A stretch of 64,000 nucleotides of DNA from contig OZ025280.1 of assembly GCA_964019165.1 (NCBI GenBank), positions 13,262,428 through 13,326,427 on the forward strand. Direction: 5' to 3'. The translations under genes were made by a program, and so were the position numbers. Positions 21,207 through 30,377 of this stretch are shown here, piece by piece. Source of the stretch: Mastigias papua. Its lineage: Eukaryota > Cnidaria > Scyphozoa > Rhizostomeae > Mastigiidae. The notes beneath the pieces were generated by a model. The model had not been told where the DNA came from, did no database searches, and saw only the letters and a list, made by a program, of their open reading frames with translations. Within the stretch, counting starts at the first letter, position 1, and each line of letters opens with the position of its first letter.

Positions 21207-21483
21207 CAATAGTGGACAAAAGTTCTTGGGACACTTACGGAAAAAGTAAAAAAAACCATATTCCTCTGAACTTCCTTACTTTTACACCTTATAGGCAACC
21301 CCCTCCCTCCAGGAACAATGGTTGCTGATGGAGGGGACACTTGACGCTATTGCACACGTGAAATTTTTCCGCTATCGTATATACTCCTTCCACAAACCAA
21401 CATTGTTTAAGGGGAGGAGGGGGATGAGAGATGAGCGCAGAGTACAAAATTGCAAAGTGTCCCAGGACTTTTGTCCACTATTG
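21207..21483. repeat. Left terminal repeat with nested inverted repeats, element 2
   Basis: 277 nt. Outer inverted pair: CAATAGTGGACAAAAGTTCT and its counterpart ending CTTTTGTCCACTATTG. Inner pair: CCCCCTCCCTCCAGGAACAATG and CATTGTTTAAGGGGAGG. Confidence 0.85.
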
Positions 21484-21597
21484 TCTGGAGGTAAAATTTT
21501 TCAAAACACGTTATACCTGTAATGTATTGGTCGGTCAAGGGGTAATCGATGGTGCTGAACACGATGGCGATGATACAAATGGTGTAAGTCACCTCTG

Positions 21598-21605
21598 TGA
21601 CGTCA
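21598..21605. promoter_or_regulatory. TGACGTCA palindrome, element 2 left
   Basis: GTGACGTCAT starts 113 nt inside the terminus, about 650 nt upstream of the Rep start. It is followed at 21628-21642 by a small hairpin (CTGCC, loop TCTGT, GGCAG). Element A has the equivalent GTGACATCAT and a similar GCCTCTGTGGCAG. Confidence 0.5.
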
Positions 21606-22249
21606 TACCGCGTGGGGGTCTATCGGTCTGCCTCTGTGGCAGTGTACCTGCCTAAAGCGATAATACGATGAAAGGGTTATTGCTGGAACACACTTGTATC
21701 AGTAGATCAAGCATCGTGGAACATGTCCTGAGAATATGTACAAAATTGGGAGCAACTTAGCTCTCTATATACGTGAGTAATGCCCTTGTGGTATGTGTGT
21801 GTAAAAACTTGCAAACGAAGCTACCACACAATCCTCTGTTAATAATAATCATCATCATTATCTAGAGGCAGATTTTCATTTATACATTTTTATACAAGTA
21901 ATTTGGCTCTTTGGTAGTATGTACAATCTGAAAATAGCTTCTCATCATGTAGTGTTTCACCTGTATTTTTACGAGAGAGATAAGCTTTTTGACCGCAAAA
22001 GCGCCATTTTAATGGTCGATATCTACTGCATATGTCCATTACCGGTAAAGTGTTTGGAAAACTTCCGTTTTCACACAATAAGCACACGGCAGGAATATTC
22101 AAATTATTCCTCGTGGCACACACGTAGCAGTTGGCTACAGAGAACGACAATAAAATCACAGACATAATAGTCCAATTATTCATTGTATAGCAAAAGTAGC
22201 ACTTGCGTACAGAGAACGACACGAAAATCACAGAGATAGTAATATCATA
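21606..22249 (+). promoter_or_regulatory. Rep upstream region
   Basis: About 640 bp largely alignable with element A (4237-4806). Conserved landmarks are GGTCTATCGGT, GAACATGTCCTGAGAATATG, a TATATA at about 21764 (CTCTCTATATACGTGAG), GGTATGTGTGTGTAAA, and a repeated CAGAGAACGACA...AAAATCACAGA unit (22137 and 22211) ending just before the ATG. Conservation across two diverged copies suggests promoter function; a transcription start cannot be fixed. Confidence 0.45.
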
Positions 22250-23524
22250 ATGGCTCACTTAAATAACAATGAAGTTAGAAAAGTGTATCTGCTAACATAT
22301 AGTCAAGCAGATACAGAAAGGTTCAATCGTGAGTCCTTCGCAAAACGTGTAACAACTTCTTTCCAAGCTGTAACAACCGCTCTCATCATTCAATGGGCAT
22401 GTTGCATGGAACATCATATGGATGCGGGTGTCCATGTTCATACGTGTGTTCTTTTGAGCAAGCTTCAGAGATGGAAAAAAGTTAAGAAATATCTCCAGGA
22501 GCATGGAAATATTGTTGTTAACCTCTCAGGTCACTCTGGGTATCATACAGCTTACCAGTATGCTACAAAGCAGGATACCCAGGTTCTGAGAAGCGAGAAT
22601 CACCCAGCTTCAATTGCTTTCCCTAAGACGTCTTCGGCAATACGGAACCGGTCATCACATAAGAAAGGCAAAGGTGCACAGAAAAAACGGCTTAGTAACT
22701 TGGAGGTCTCCAACATCATTGTCTCACACAGCATTGACTCCAAGTTACATCTCCTTGCTCTGGCAAAAAAGAGAAAAACGAATGGTGACAGCAGGCTGTA
22801 TGAGTTTGTATTGAATAGAGGTGAAAAAAGAGTGAATGAACTCATACAGTCTGTATGGTCAATGGAAAGGGCACAGCAAACGTTGGACAGGAGGTCAATG
22901 TCCCGCACTGATCTCCTCAAACAGGCCTATAATAATACGTGTGTCTGTCAAGGTGAGTGGTTGCAGTGTGCCAAGCAGATTCTCTGTAACAATGGCATTC
23001 AGCGAAGCATATTTGCTGATGCTGTTATTACATTACTCGCCATGGGTCGTGGGAAGGGCCGTAATATATATATTACGGGTCCAGCGAACTGTGGCAAAAC
23101 AGTCATTCTTGACCCCTTACGAGTTATATATAACACTTTCCTTTCACCTGCGACTTGTTCGTATGCGTGGCTAGGGGTTGAAGACAAAGAAGGTATCTTT
23201 TTGAATGACTTTCGGTATACTCCAGCTATCTTACCTTGGAATGACATGCTATTGTTGTTAGAAGGCCACGTCGTCCATTTCGCTGCGCCTAAAACCACCT
23301 GTGCTAGGGATATTGAGTTTACCAGCGACACTCCAGTTTTTGCCACGTCCAAGTCTCCCATAGTCTTCATCAAAGGCTCCAGTATTGATGAGAGAGAGAC
23401 AGAAATGATGGATGTCAGATGGAGACAGTTTCACTTTTTCCATCAGATTCCCATTTCTTCTCAAAAGACAGTGACACCATGCGGCACTTGTTTTGCACAC
23501 CTTATACTCGACGTGGTAGAATGA
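22250..23524 (+). CDS. Rep protein: HUH endonuclease plus SF3 helicase (424 aa), intact
   Basis: Replication initiator of the rolling-circle or rolling-hairpin type. The nickase domain shows motif I VYLLTYSQ (12-19), motif II VHVHTCVLL with the HUH histidines H62 and H64, and motif III YQYATKQD with a single catalytic Tyr104 and Lys107 (YxxK). After a basic linker (HKKGKGAQKKR, 137-147) comes an SF3 helicase: Walker A GPANCGKT (277-284), Walker B GIFLNDFRY (315-323), motif C PVFATSKSP (362-370) and an arginine-rich IDERETEMMDVRW. It ends in a CGTCFAHLIL tail with a CxxC pair also kept in element 1. At 424 residues it is longer than most CRESS-DNA Reps and shorter than parvovirus NS1; its GPxxxGKT loop is nearer the latter. 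Similar Rep-like proteins occur in marine invertebrate genomes. No stop or shift; the start agrees with element A (MAxLN). Confidence 0.9.
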   Translation: MAHLNNNEVRKVYLLTYSQADTERFNRESFAKRVTTSFQAVTTALIIQWACCMEHHMDAGVHVHTCVLLSKLQRWKKVKKYLQEHGNIVVNLSGHSGYHTAYQYATKQDTQVLRSENHPASIAFPKTSSAIRNRSSHKKGKGAQKKRLSNLEVSNIIVSHSIDSKLHLLALAKKRKTNGDSRLYEFVLNRGEKRVNELIQSVWSMERAQQTLDRRSMSRTDLLKQAYNNTCVCQGEWLQCAKQILCNNGIQRSIFADAVITLLAMGRGKGRNIYITGPANCGKTVILDPLRVIYNTFLSPATCSYAWLGVEDKEGIFLNDFRYTPAILPWNDMLLLLEGHVVHFAAPKTTCARDIEFTSDTPVFATSKSPIVFIKGSSIDERETEMMDVRWRQFHFFHQIPISSQKTVTPCGTCFAHLILDVVE

Positions 23525-23592
23525 TAGGTAGCAATAGGTATAATAGCCCCCCACAGTCTTTATGGAATCTGTGCTATTGTATACATATGCCT

Positions 23593-23638
23593 TGACAATA
23601 AGACACTGCGGGCTATATCCCGCTGTGTCTGGTTGTCA
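23593..23638. repeat. 17-bp stem hairpin just downstream of Rep
   Basis: Stem TGACAA/TTGTCA, 2-nt internal loop, AGACAC/GTGTCT, one T-T mismatch, GCGGG/CCCGC, loop CTATAT. It lies 69 nt after the Rep stop and 12 nt before the first iteron. Placement beside iterons is what a Rep origin would look like. The loop lacks the canonical TAGTATTAC nonanucleotide. Confidence 0.6.
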
Positions 23639-23649
23639 TATATGCTACA

Positions 23650-24062
23650 GTTTACACGGTTTACACCCACAGTTTACACTTGTAAAATGCTCTATAGTTC
23701 TTCTTACAATATGTATTTACCGTTTGTAAACTATGTAAAAGATGTACACAGTTTGTGTACATCCGATGGAGCTCTTAAAAGCATATAGAACACGCTGTAG
23801 TACCAGAAAAATCGACATTTCTCGACGGTTTACACTTCTGAAGACTTAAGACTCAGATCATGTGACTTTTGATAGAAAAATTTTGTAAACTGTGCAGTTT
23901 TCCTTCCTTACTGCAAAATATGTGTATGAAAAATATAATAAAAAATCACTGCCAGATGTACAACGATTGCGTACATCTGGTACAGTAGTCAGTTTCCCCC
24001 TTAGTTCAAGTGAAATGGCCTTTTTCAGTAGATTTTCAAGTGTAAACTGTGAGTGTAAACCG
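23650..24062. repeat. GTTTACAC iterons, 26-bp inverted repeat and two hairpins
   Basis: GTTTACAC occurs at 23650, 23659, 23672 and 23828; the reverse GTGTAAAC at 24040 and 24053. The segments 23657-23682 and 24037-24062 are inverted copies with one mismatch in 26. Between them lie two perfect 10-bp hairpins: GATGTACACA/TGTGTACATC (23741-23763, loop GTT) and CCAGATGTAC/GTACATCTGG (23952-23980, 9-nt loop AACGATTGC). No open frame is convincing here. The most likely role is a Rep-bound origin; a small nested MITE is the alternative. Confidence 0.65.
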
Positions 24063-24375
24063 TTGCTACTACCAGTTGTTGTTGTTGAGTATGAGTTCTA
24101 TGGGAGCACATACAAGTGTGTGATTTAGTATGATCAGCAGAAAGTTGCTTGTCCACGGTTTCCTTTGAAATATTCAAGGTTTCGGCATCTTCTCCAAATG
24201 TACTATGATTGTTCACGTTGGAAAGGAACCTAGAAAAGACTTAAAACTCTGGAGTATTAGGTTTAGTATCGACAAGAACTCTACTTATATACTACTTATG
24301 AGAACTACTAGCCATGGGGGTATCAGGCCCCCTGCCCCTCAGAGTCCCTTGTGTTATCATTAGAGTACCTATGTA
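24063..24375. other. Spacer between the iteron region and the transposase 3' end
   Basis: About 310 bp. GTTGTTGTTG at 24076 is a short triplet repeat; nothing else is recognisable. Confidence 0.4.
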
Positions 24376-25555
24376 TTATGTAGGTGTTACAGCACTTACA
24401 TTTGTACGCATCTTCTCTGTCCTAAATAAGTTGTGTACAGTTTTACATAAGAGTATCCAAGTGCACAAACATAGTGAATATTTCGTTTGGCACCCTCTAT
24501 TTTTAGTCATTGTAATTAATCGGTTATACATGCTACTTATTGTTTTATCTATGATACCTATGTCATAATTAGAAATAGTGCGCACAAGTCTATGCTTAAA
24601 TGCAATTAAATCTTCATTTACTATCCTATTATCTAAGGCATCTTGCCTGAGCTTCCTTTTAACGTTATGAAAGACATTCTCTATGGGGTTTAAATCTGGG
24701 GACTTTGCCGGAATTTTAACGACCTCTGCCCCTATATTGTTTAGTGCTTCTTTTGCTTTCGCACTGTTTTGGCTCGGGTCATTGTCTTGAAGAAAAAGCA
24801 ATTTATACTTTCCTTTTGCAGCAGCCCGATCAATAAGTATTTTATGCACACTTTGTTTGATACATTTCGAAAAGTATTTTCCGTTCATTGCCGTATACTC
24901 CTCAACCAGCACTGCTCCGCCCCCAAAAGAAATGCCTACTGCATAGTGACACATATTTCCACCCCTGAGATCTTTTCTCCCTTTTGCTGTTAGCTCCAGA
25001 CCTTCACCAGGTGTTCTCCACACCCTGGCGGCTGGCGCCAATGCATCCTCATAGGGATTTCGTTTGTGGACAAACGACACTGCATCTAAGTACAGCAGAA
25101 CATCCTCTGTCCAGAAAGCTGGAGTCGTATGTTTTACAGCCTTAACTGCATACGCAACCCGTTTCCTTTTGTCACTGGCCGTGAGGATACCTTTTCTCCT
25201 TGGCCGAACATACTTATACCCAGACTGGTTGAGAAGTCTACACAACATCTTAGTACTAACATGATGGAGTTCACACTCCATGGCAATAGCCCCTACCGTC
25301 AAGTTTGGATTTTGTTTTCTCATACATTTAAACTTTCTGAGAAAGCAGTCCTTCTCTCTTCTGTTGAGTATTGGAGGTCTACCAGTCAGTTTTTTAGGCA
25401 GTTTACACTCCATACCCAATTTAGAGATGCGCTCGACGCTAGACTTAGAGATGTTACATAGAGTAGCAATCTGACGAAGCGACAACTTACCCTCTTGTCG
25501 CAATAAGGTAATGTAAGCTTTGTTTGTAATCTGTTATCTTACCGTATTTCGCCAT
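24376..25555 (-). CDS. Tc1/mariner-type DD34E transposase, element 2 (one frameshift near the start)
   Basis: Cut-and-paste transposase of the IS630-Tc1-mariner group. The open part (25503-24376, 375 aa) has an N-terminal HTH (LSLRQIATLCNISKSSVERI), a second HTH region to ~100, a GRPP hinge (41-44), and the DDE core: LLYLDAVSFVHKRNPYED (D140), LLFLQDNDPSQNS (D240) and AKSPDLNPIENVFHNVKRKL (E275), exactly 34 residues apart. The likely start is the ATG at 25555 (MAKYGKIT), aligned with MVFRRKIAD of element 1. One extra base near 25528-25531 puts it out of frame with the rest. The family usually ends at ...GxxTKY; here CQTKY is followed by 33 extra residues before the stop. Transcribed towards Rep. 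Confidence 0.85.
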
Positions 25556-25843
25556 GACACCTCACTCGTTGAGAACTGTTACAGTCGACTTTTGCTGCCA
25601 GGGGCAACCGATTATGAAAGCACTTTAGAAGCCACAGTGAACTGCATGATTACGAGGCTACCCCCTTGGTGCTTTGCTGTGTGCACCACATTATTCAAAC
25701 TCCCCTTGTTTTTGTGTCGTATAGAGGGTATACTCTTGTAGTTTGCTAAACACGACTTAAATGTGAACTACTATATGCAAACGTGCCTTTTATTTGCACT
25801 TTAAGGAGGCAAGGACCATAAAACCTACCCCATGACGTTGGTA
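25556..25843. other. Transposase upstream region, element 2
   Basis: About 290 bp between the likely transposase ATG and the inner TGACGTCA block. Expected to hold its promoter; nothing diagnostic seen beyond ACACCTCACTCG-type GC-richer stretches. Confidence 0.35.
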
Positions 25844-25851
25844 TGACGTCA
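25844..25851. promoter_or_regulatory. TGACGTCA palindrome, element 2 right
   Basis: Read inward from the right end, GTGACGTCATACC begins 113 nt inside the terminus, after GGGGTTTTCGGGGGCGCTGA. It matches the layout of the left end and the GGGGGTTTTCTGGGGTGCTGA of element 1. Confidence 0.5.
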
Positions 25852-25965
25852 CAGGGTAGACCTATGGGAAAACTCTTCACACCATCACACTCAGCGCCCC
25901 CGAAAACCCCATGTTCCGACCTGATTGCAGCTCAGTAGTGTCTATAGCGAAAATCTGATAGCAGA

Positions 25966-26241
25966 CAATAGTGGACAAAAGTCCTTGGGACACTTACGGA
26001 AAAAGTAAAAACACCATATTCCTCTGAACTTCCTTACTTTTACACCTTATAGGCAACCCCCTCCCCCCAGGAACAATGTTGGCTGATAGAGAGGACACTT
26101 GACGCTATTGCACACGTGAAATTTTTCCGCTATCGTATATACTCCTTCCACAAACCAACATTGTTTAAGGGGAGGAGGGGGATGAGAGATGAGCGCAGAG
26201 TAAAAAATTGCAAAGTGTCCCAGGACTTTTGTCCACTATTG
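25966..26241. repeat. Right terminal repeat with nested inverted repeats, element 2
   Basis: 276 nt, about ten differences from the left terminus and in direct orientation to it. TA follows at 26242-26243. Confidence 0.85.
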
Positions 26242-26250
26242 TAAGTCACT

Positions 26251-26445
26251 TTACAACAGTCTTCCTGACTGTAATAGCTTGATCATCACCATGATGGGGA
26301 TGTTCTGTCTGGCACACAAGATGAGTGCCTTTAGCATAGACAAATGCTTATTGGCTTCAACTATATTGTCAACTGATTGCCTATAAGTATTGGTCACATG
26401 TTCAACATGACATTTCAAAATTTTGAGGAAAAAGCTTGTAGTCAT
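26251..26445 (-). pseudogene. hAT / ZMYM1-like transposase fragment (DUF4371-like)
   Basis: Short remnant with YRQSVDNIVEANKHLSML and LILCARQNIPI, the pattern that precedes the RGHR motif in DUF4371-type hAT transposases. The frame runs off just where that motif should be. It fits the enclosing hAT-like termini at 20566 and 28344. The rest of the transposase was not found. Confidence 0.4.
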
Positions 26446-28329
26446 AGGAGATATTCTGTGAATTTGAACATTTTTTCAAGCTCCTTCTACCTTATTAGGT
26501 CAAATAAGTATATAAGTTGCATTCATTACCGTATGGAATCTGAAGGAATTCATATCCATTCTTTGACAAAATGAAAGCAATTGGAGACAAAAAGCAACAC
26601 CAATGAACCCAGAATAAGAAGGGCAAAGGTGCATTGATAACAATGTAGGGATAAACCTTCTATTCTTTAAGAGTGACACATAGGGCATCTAACCTTTGCA
26701 CCTGGTTTCTAAATCTTCTCCACAATTTCAAATATGACGCAATCACCTAGTGTCACAGTTCATAACAACTGATGATAGCAACATTGCACAAACTAGTAGG
26801 GGGGGGGGGCATTGATAGGGCTCCTTCCATACATTATATCATTATCACAAAAAGTAATAGTACTAACAGAGAAAAGATTCAATGAGGAGGTAAAGTATGG
26901 TGATAAAAAGTAATTTCTATAGAGTTTACATGGGAAAGGCAGCTTTATCTGCTTTCTTTTGAGTAACCAGAGGAATCCATATATGTTGTAAGAGTGTAAG
27001 TAATCACAATGATGACTGGCACACACAGTATGGTATGGTTTAAAAGAAGAATCAATTTCTTTGGTGCTATTTCCTTCTCTACACAAAAGGAACCTTTTTC
27101 CATTCTCACTGCATATATTCTTAGGAGAAACTAGGTCACAAAAACCCTGATAGACAGCTGACTACCTGCAACTCCACCAATCTAAAGATATGGAGATACA
27201 CTCCTTTTTATAAGAACCAGTACAATTGAGGTTCCCGCTGGCTGTTCTTAAGTTTTCAAATTTTCAGTATGAATTCCTCTTAATGTCCTCCTAAATGATT
27301 GGGGTGTAGGCAATTTAGACATTAGATAATATACTGTACAAGAGAACATTGGGCGTTTATGAAACAGGTATTAGTCACGTTGATGATTTGGGTGTTTCAA
27401 AGTTCCAAAAGTTACACAAATTGCTAAACAATAGACTATATAATAGTAAATAATCAGCTATATAAGTAAATACAATGAAGCACAAACACTTGCAATGTAA
27501 CAAACAAAATAGGCCAGTGGATCTAAATGAAGAGAGTCTAATGGGCTTAGGGAAAAATCTACTTTTGAAAATGTCACGTTGGATAATACCATCTTGGTTC
27601 ATAAAGTGACATTAAATACCAGGAAACCTCCGCTTTGCCGGGGAGGATGCATAGTCTCTTCATTGGTACAAATCTTAAAGCGGACCTATCTCAGTTAGGC
27701 CATATTCAAGTATGAGCTTCGATATATTCCAAACTCGACTCATTGCATTGGATCTTGTGAATAAGATATCCAGTGAATTAGTAGACATTAGTGATTAAAC
27801 CCTCAGGTAAAGCTCCGTGTTGTCACCCAGTACGCGTAGAATACAAGTGGGGCAGACTTATACTGTCCTCAGTTAGCCTGTCTTCCGTAACCACATCTTT
27901 ATAGACGTACACGAGATTAAGTCGAGCGGCATTGCACTACAGCACGACTTTCCTGACTGCCGCTAGATTTTTAATCAAAAAGACCGCCTATTGTTTTCAA
28001 ATTTGAAATGCCGCTCGATTTTTTTATCAAACAGTACTGCCTATTGTTCTCATGATTGAAATGCTGCTCGATTTTTTGAAGGCTAGACAAGTACTTTGAC
28101 TAGAACTGACATCTTACACAATCAATTGTGACATGTTGTACAAAGTAGGGCCTCCATAGCTCTATTGTTACCAAAATGCTGCTCTGTTGTCTGAGGTGCC
28201 GCTGCAAAAGTCCCATGTAGAACAACAGTCTTTAAAGTCTATCGTGTTCATCGTCAATACTCGGAAAGCAGTGATGATGTCATGGTATGTAATATTTTTG
28301 ACTGCCGCACAGGCGGCGTGTGCGGCGCC
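26446..28329. other. Right interior of the hAT-like element; no clear gene
   Basis: About 1.9 kb with only short open frames in either strand and a G9 run at 26800-26808. A repeated ...ATGCCGCTCGATTTTT / ATGCTGCTCGATTTTTT unit lies at 28008-28078. Probably decayed hAT sequence. Confidence 0.35.
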
Positions 28330-28344
28330 CTGGATCCGCCTCTG

Positions 28345-29578
28345 TATATATCTATCTATACAGGCCCATGTTTAGCATATAAAGTGTTCGATTCTTTGGT
28401 TTTCTCCATGGTTATTCCCATCATTTTGCCAGCTCCGATATGTCTCATACACCGCTCATACTAGAGTCGCCCTCCAAATTTCTTTTTTGATAAAATAAAA
28501 ATGATCACTCTTATTTCATGCCTAGACTTTTGGAATGATTTTTACTACATGATTTATCTAGCTCCATAGACATTCATACACCGCTTATACCAAAGCAGCC
28601 CTCAAAATTTATTGAAAACTATGGTCACTCTTATTTCATGTCTACACATTTCATGATGATTTCATTATATTATTTACCTAGCTCTATTGATATTCATTTA
28701 CCGAATTTATTAGTATCATTGCAGTAGTTTTGTCTAGCATATTTGCCATCTCCTGTCAAGTGGATCACCATTTATGTCCCTCCACACTCAATATCCTTAT
28801 TATAGAATAGTATTGGGAACCTCTTATTTTCAATCATGGCTATGTATGAGATCTTTTTACTGAACACACCTTCATTTCCCTTTTGAACTTGATGTTTTCC
28901 TTCCCCCCCGTTTTTTCAAATGAAGTGAGATTGTATTCGAACACACAATGTCGACTTCACAGACCCTCCATGCTTAGGGTTCCACTATATTAACTATGAA
29001 TGACTTACAAACCTATCTCATCACCCATCCTTAGATTCGTTGACACTTTCCACTTCTGTAAGTTTTCCCTAATACTAAACCCCAATTTCAAATTACACTG
29101 CCAAACAAGCTCTAATATTTATTCAATCACTACAAAATGAACCTTCCCCTCGTTTACTAAAGACAACGCTGAACATCACTAATAGATTTGTTACACGTAT
29201 TACTATTATCATACAATTCTACTATTGTAATTGGTAATAACTGTTTCATTGATGCACTTGATTGGGTCAGATCTGTGTATATACATTTATTGTTTCTCCA
29301 CCTTATTCAGTTAAGGACGGCTCGGCAGACTACGGGAACACATTGAAATTCTTATAAGGACATCAGCAGGTATACGACGAACACACAACACGAAAAAAGC
29401 AGGCAAGAACTCTTTCAAGAAACTCGTCAAGAAAATTAGCCACGACAATATTCCTCAACCTGATTGCATACATAACCTAAGTAAAATAGACTTTTCATTC
29501 TCACAGCAACAAGTTCTATGTAAAGGCCTCTCATTTCTTCCTAGCCCAAATCTCACCCCAACAACTCAAATTCAGATG
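28345..29578 (+). mobile_element. 5' part of a Penelope-like element, carrying the empty site of element 1
   Basis: Reverse-complement copy of 14561-14238 joined directly to 10016-9110, without the 4.2-kb Rep element. The joint ATTTACCTAGCTCTATTG has a single TA at 28679-28680. From 29310 it holds a decayed coding start matching the PLE at 7474-9436 (RRTHNTKKAGKNS, PQPDCIHNLSKIDFSFS). Similarity ends at 29578. Confidence 0.85.
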
Positions 29579-29835
29579 GTAGTTCTTTTGTTGAAGGCAA
29601 TTGTAAATTCTGAGCACACGTTAATATAAGGGAAAATCCAATTTAGTGTGTCCTTCTCTGACAAAAGAACCAGAACTTAACGGAAAATTACAAGAGTAAC
29701 AAATGGTGGCTAGTGTGGTTTTTTCCGAGGAGGAAAGAGTAAAGAAATCATCCAATGTCTCAATCTAACAGAGCTGTAGTGTGACTGATTTGTAATAGCT
29801 GAACCTGTACCAGATTGTTGTTTTGTTTTGTGAAA

Positions 29836-29838
<3 letters not shown>
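29579..29838. other. No recognisable feature
   Basis: 260 bp of unassigned AT-rich sequence. Confidence 0.4.
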
Positions 29839-30293
<455 letters not shown>

Positions 30294-30377
30294 TCCATGT
30301 CGTTTCATTTTCACTCGAAATATGTGCATCCTGGATACACCTCCTGCCACTACACGTTATATGAAATCCATTTACCT

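Larger units (their letters stand above)
21207..26241 (+). mobile_element. Rep-transposase composite element 2 (5.0 kb, best-preserved copy)
   Basis: Ends CAATAGTGGACAAAAG...CTTTTGTCCACTATTG, flanked by TA at 21205-21206 and 26242-26243. Order: terminus 21207-21483, TGACGTCA at 21598, upstream region with TATATA near 21764, intact Rep 22250-23524, hairpin and iteron region 23593-24062, DD34E transposase 25555-24376 on the minus strand with one frameshift, TGACGTCA at 25844, terminus 25966-26241. The gene order is the same as in element 1. TA duplication is the signature of Tc1/mariner insertion, which fits the encoded transposase. Confidence 0.9.
20566..28344. mobile_element. hAT-like DNA transposon carrying Rep element 2
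   Basis: Left end CAGGGGCGGATCCAG at 20566-20580; right end, read inward on the minus strand, CAGAGGCGGATCCAG at 28344-28330: 14 of 15 identical as inverted repeats. Both ends also carry GACTGCCGCACAG nearby. CAGRGGCGGATCCAG-type ends are common in hAT elements. A DUF4371-like fragment lies inside (26251-26445). Rep element 2 accounts for 5.0 kb, leaving ~2.7 kb of hAT sequence. An 8-bp target duplication cannot be confirmed in the TA-rich flanks. Confidence 0.5.

Noticed and set aside
23593..23638. Canonical CRESS-DNA virus nonanucleotide origin (TAGTATTAC)
   Set aside because: No such motif is in this hairpin loop (CTATAT) or the other loops (GTT, AACGATTGC). The origin call rests on the hairpin and iterons only.
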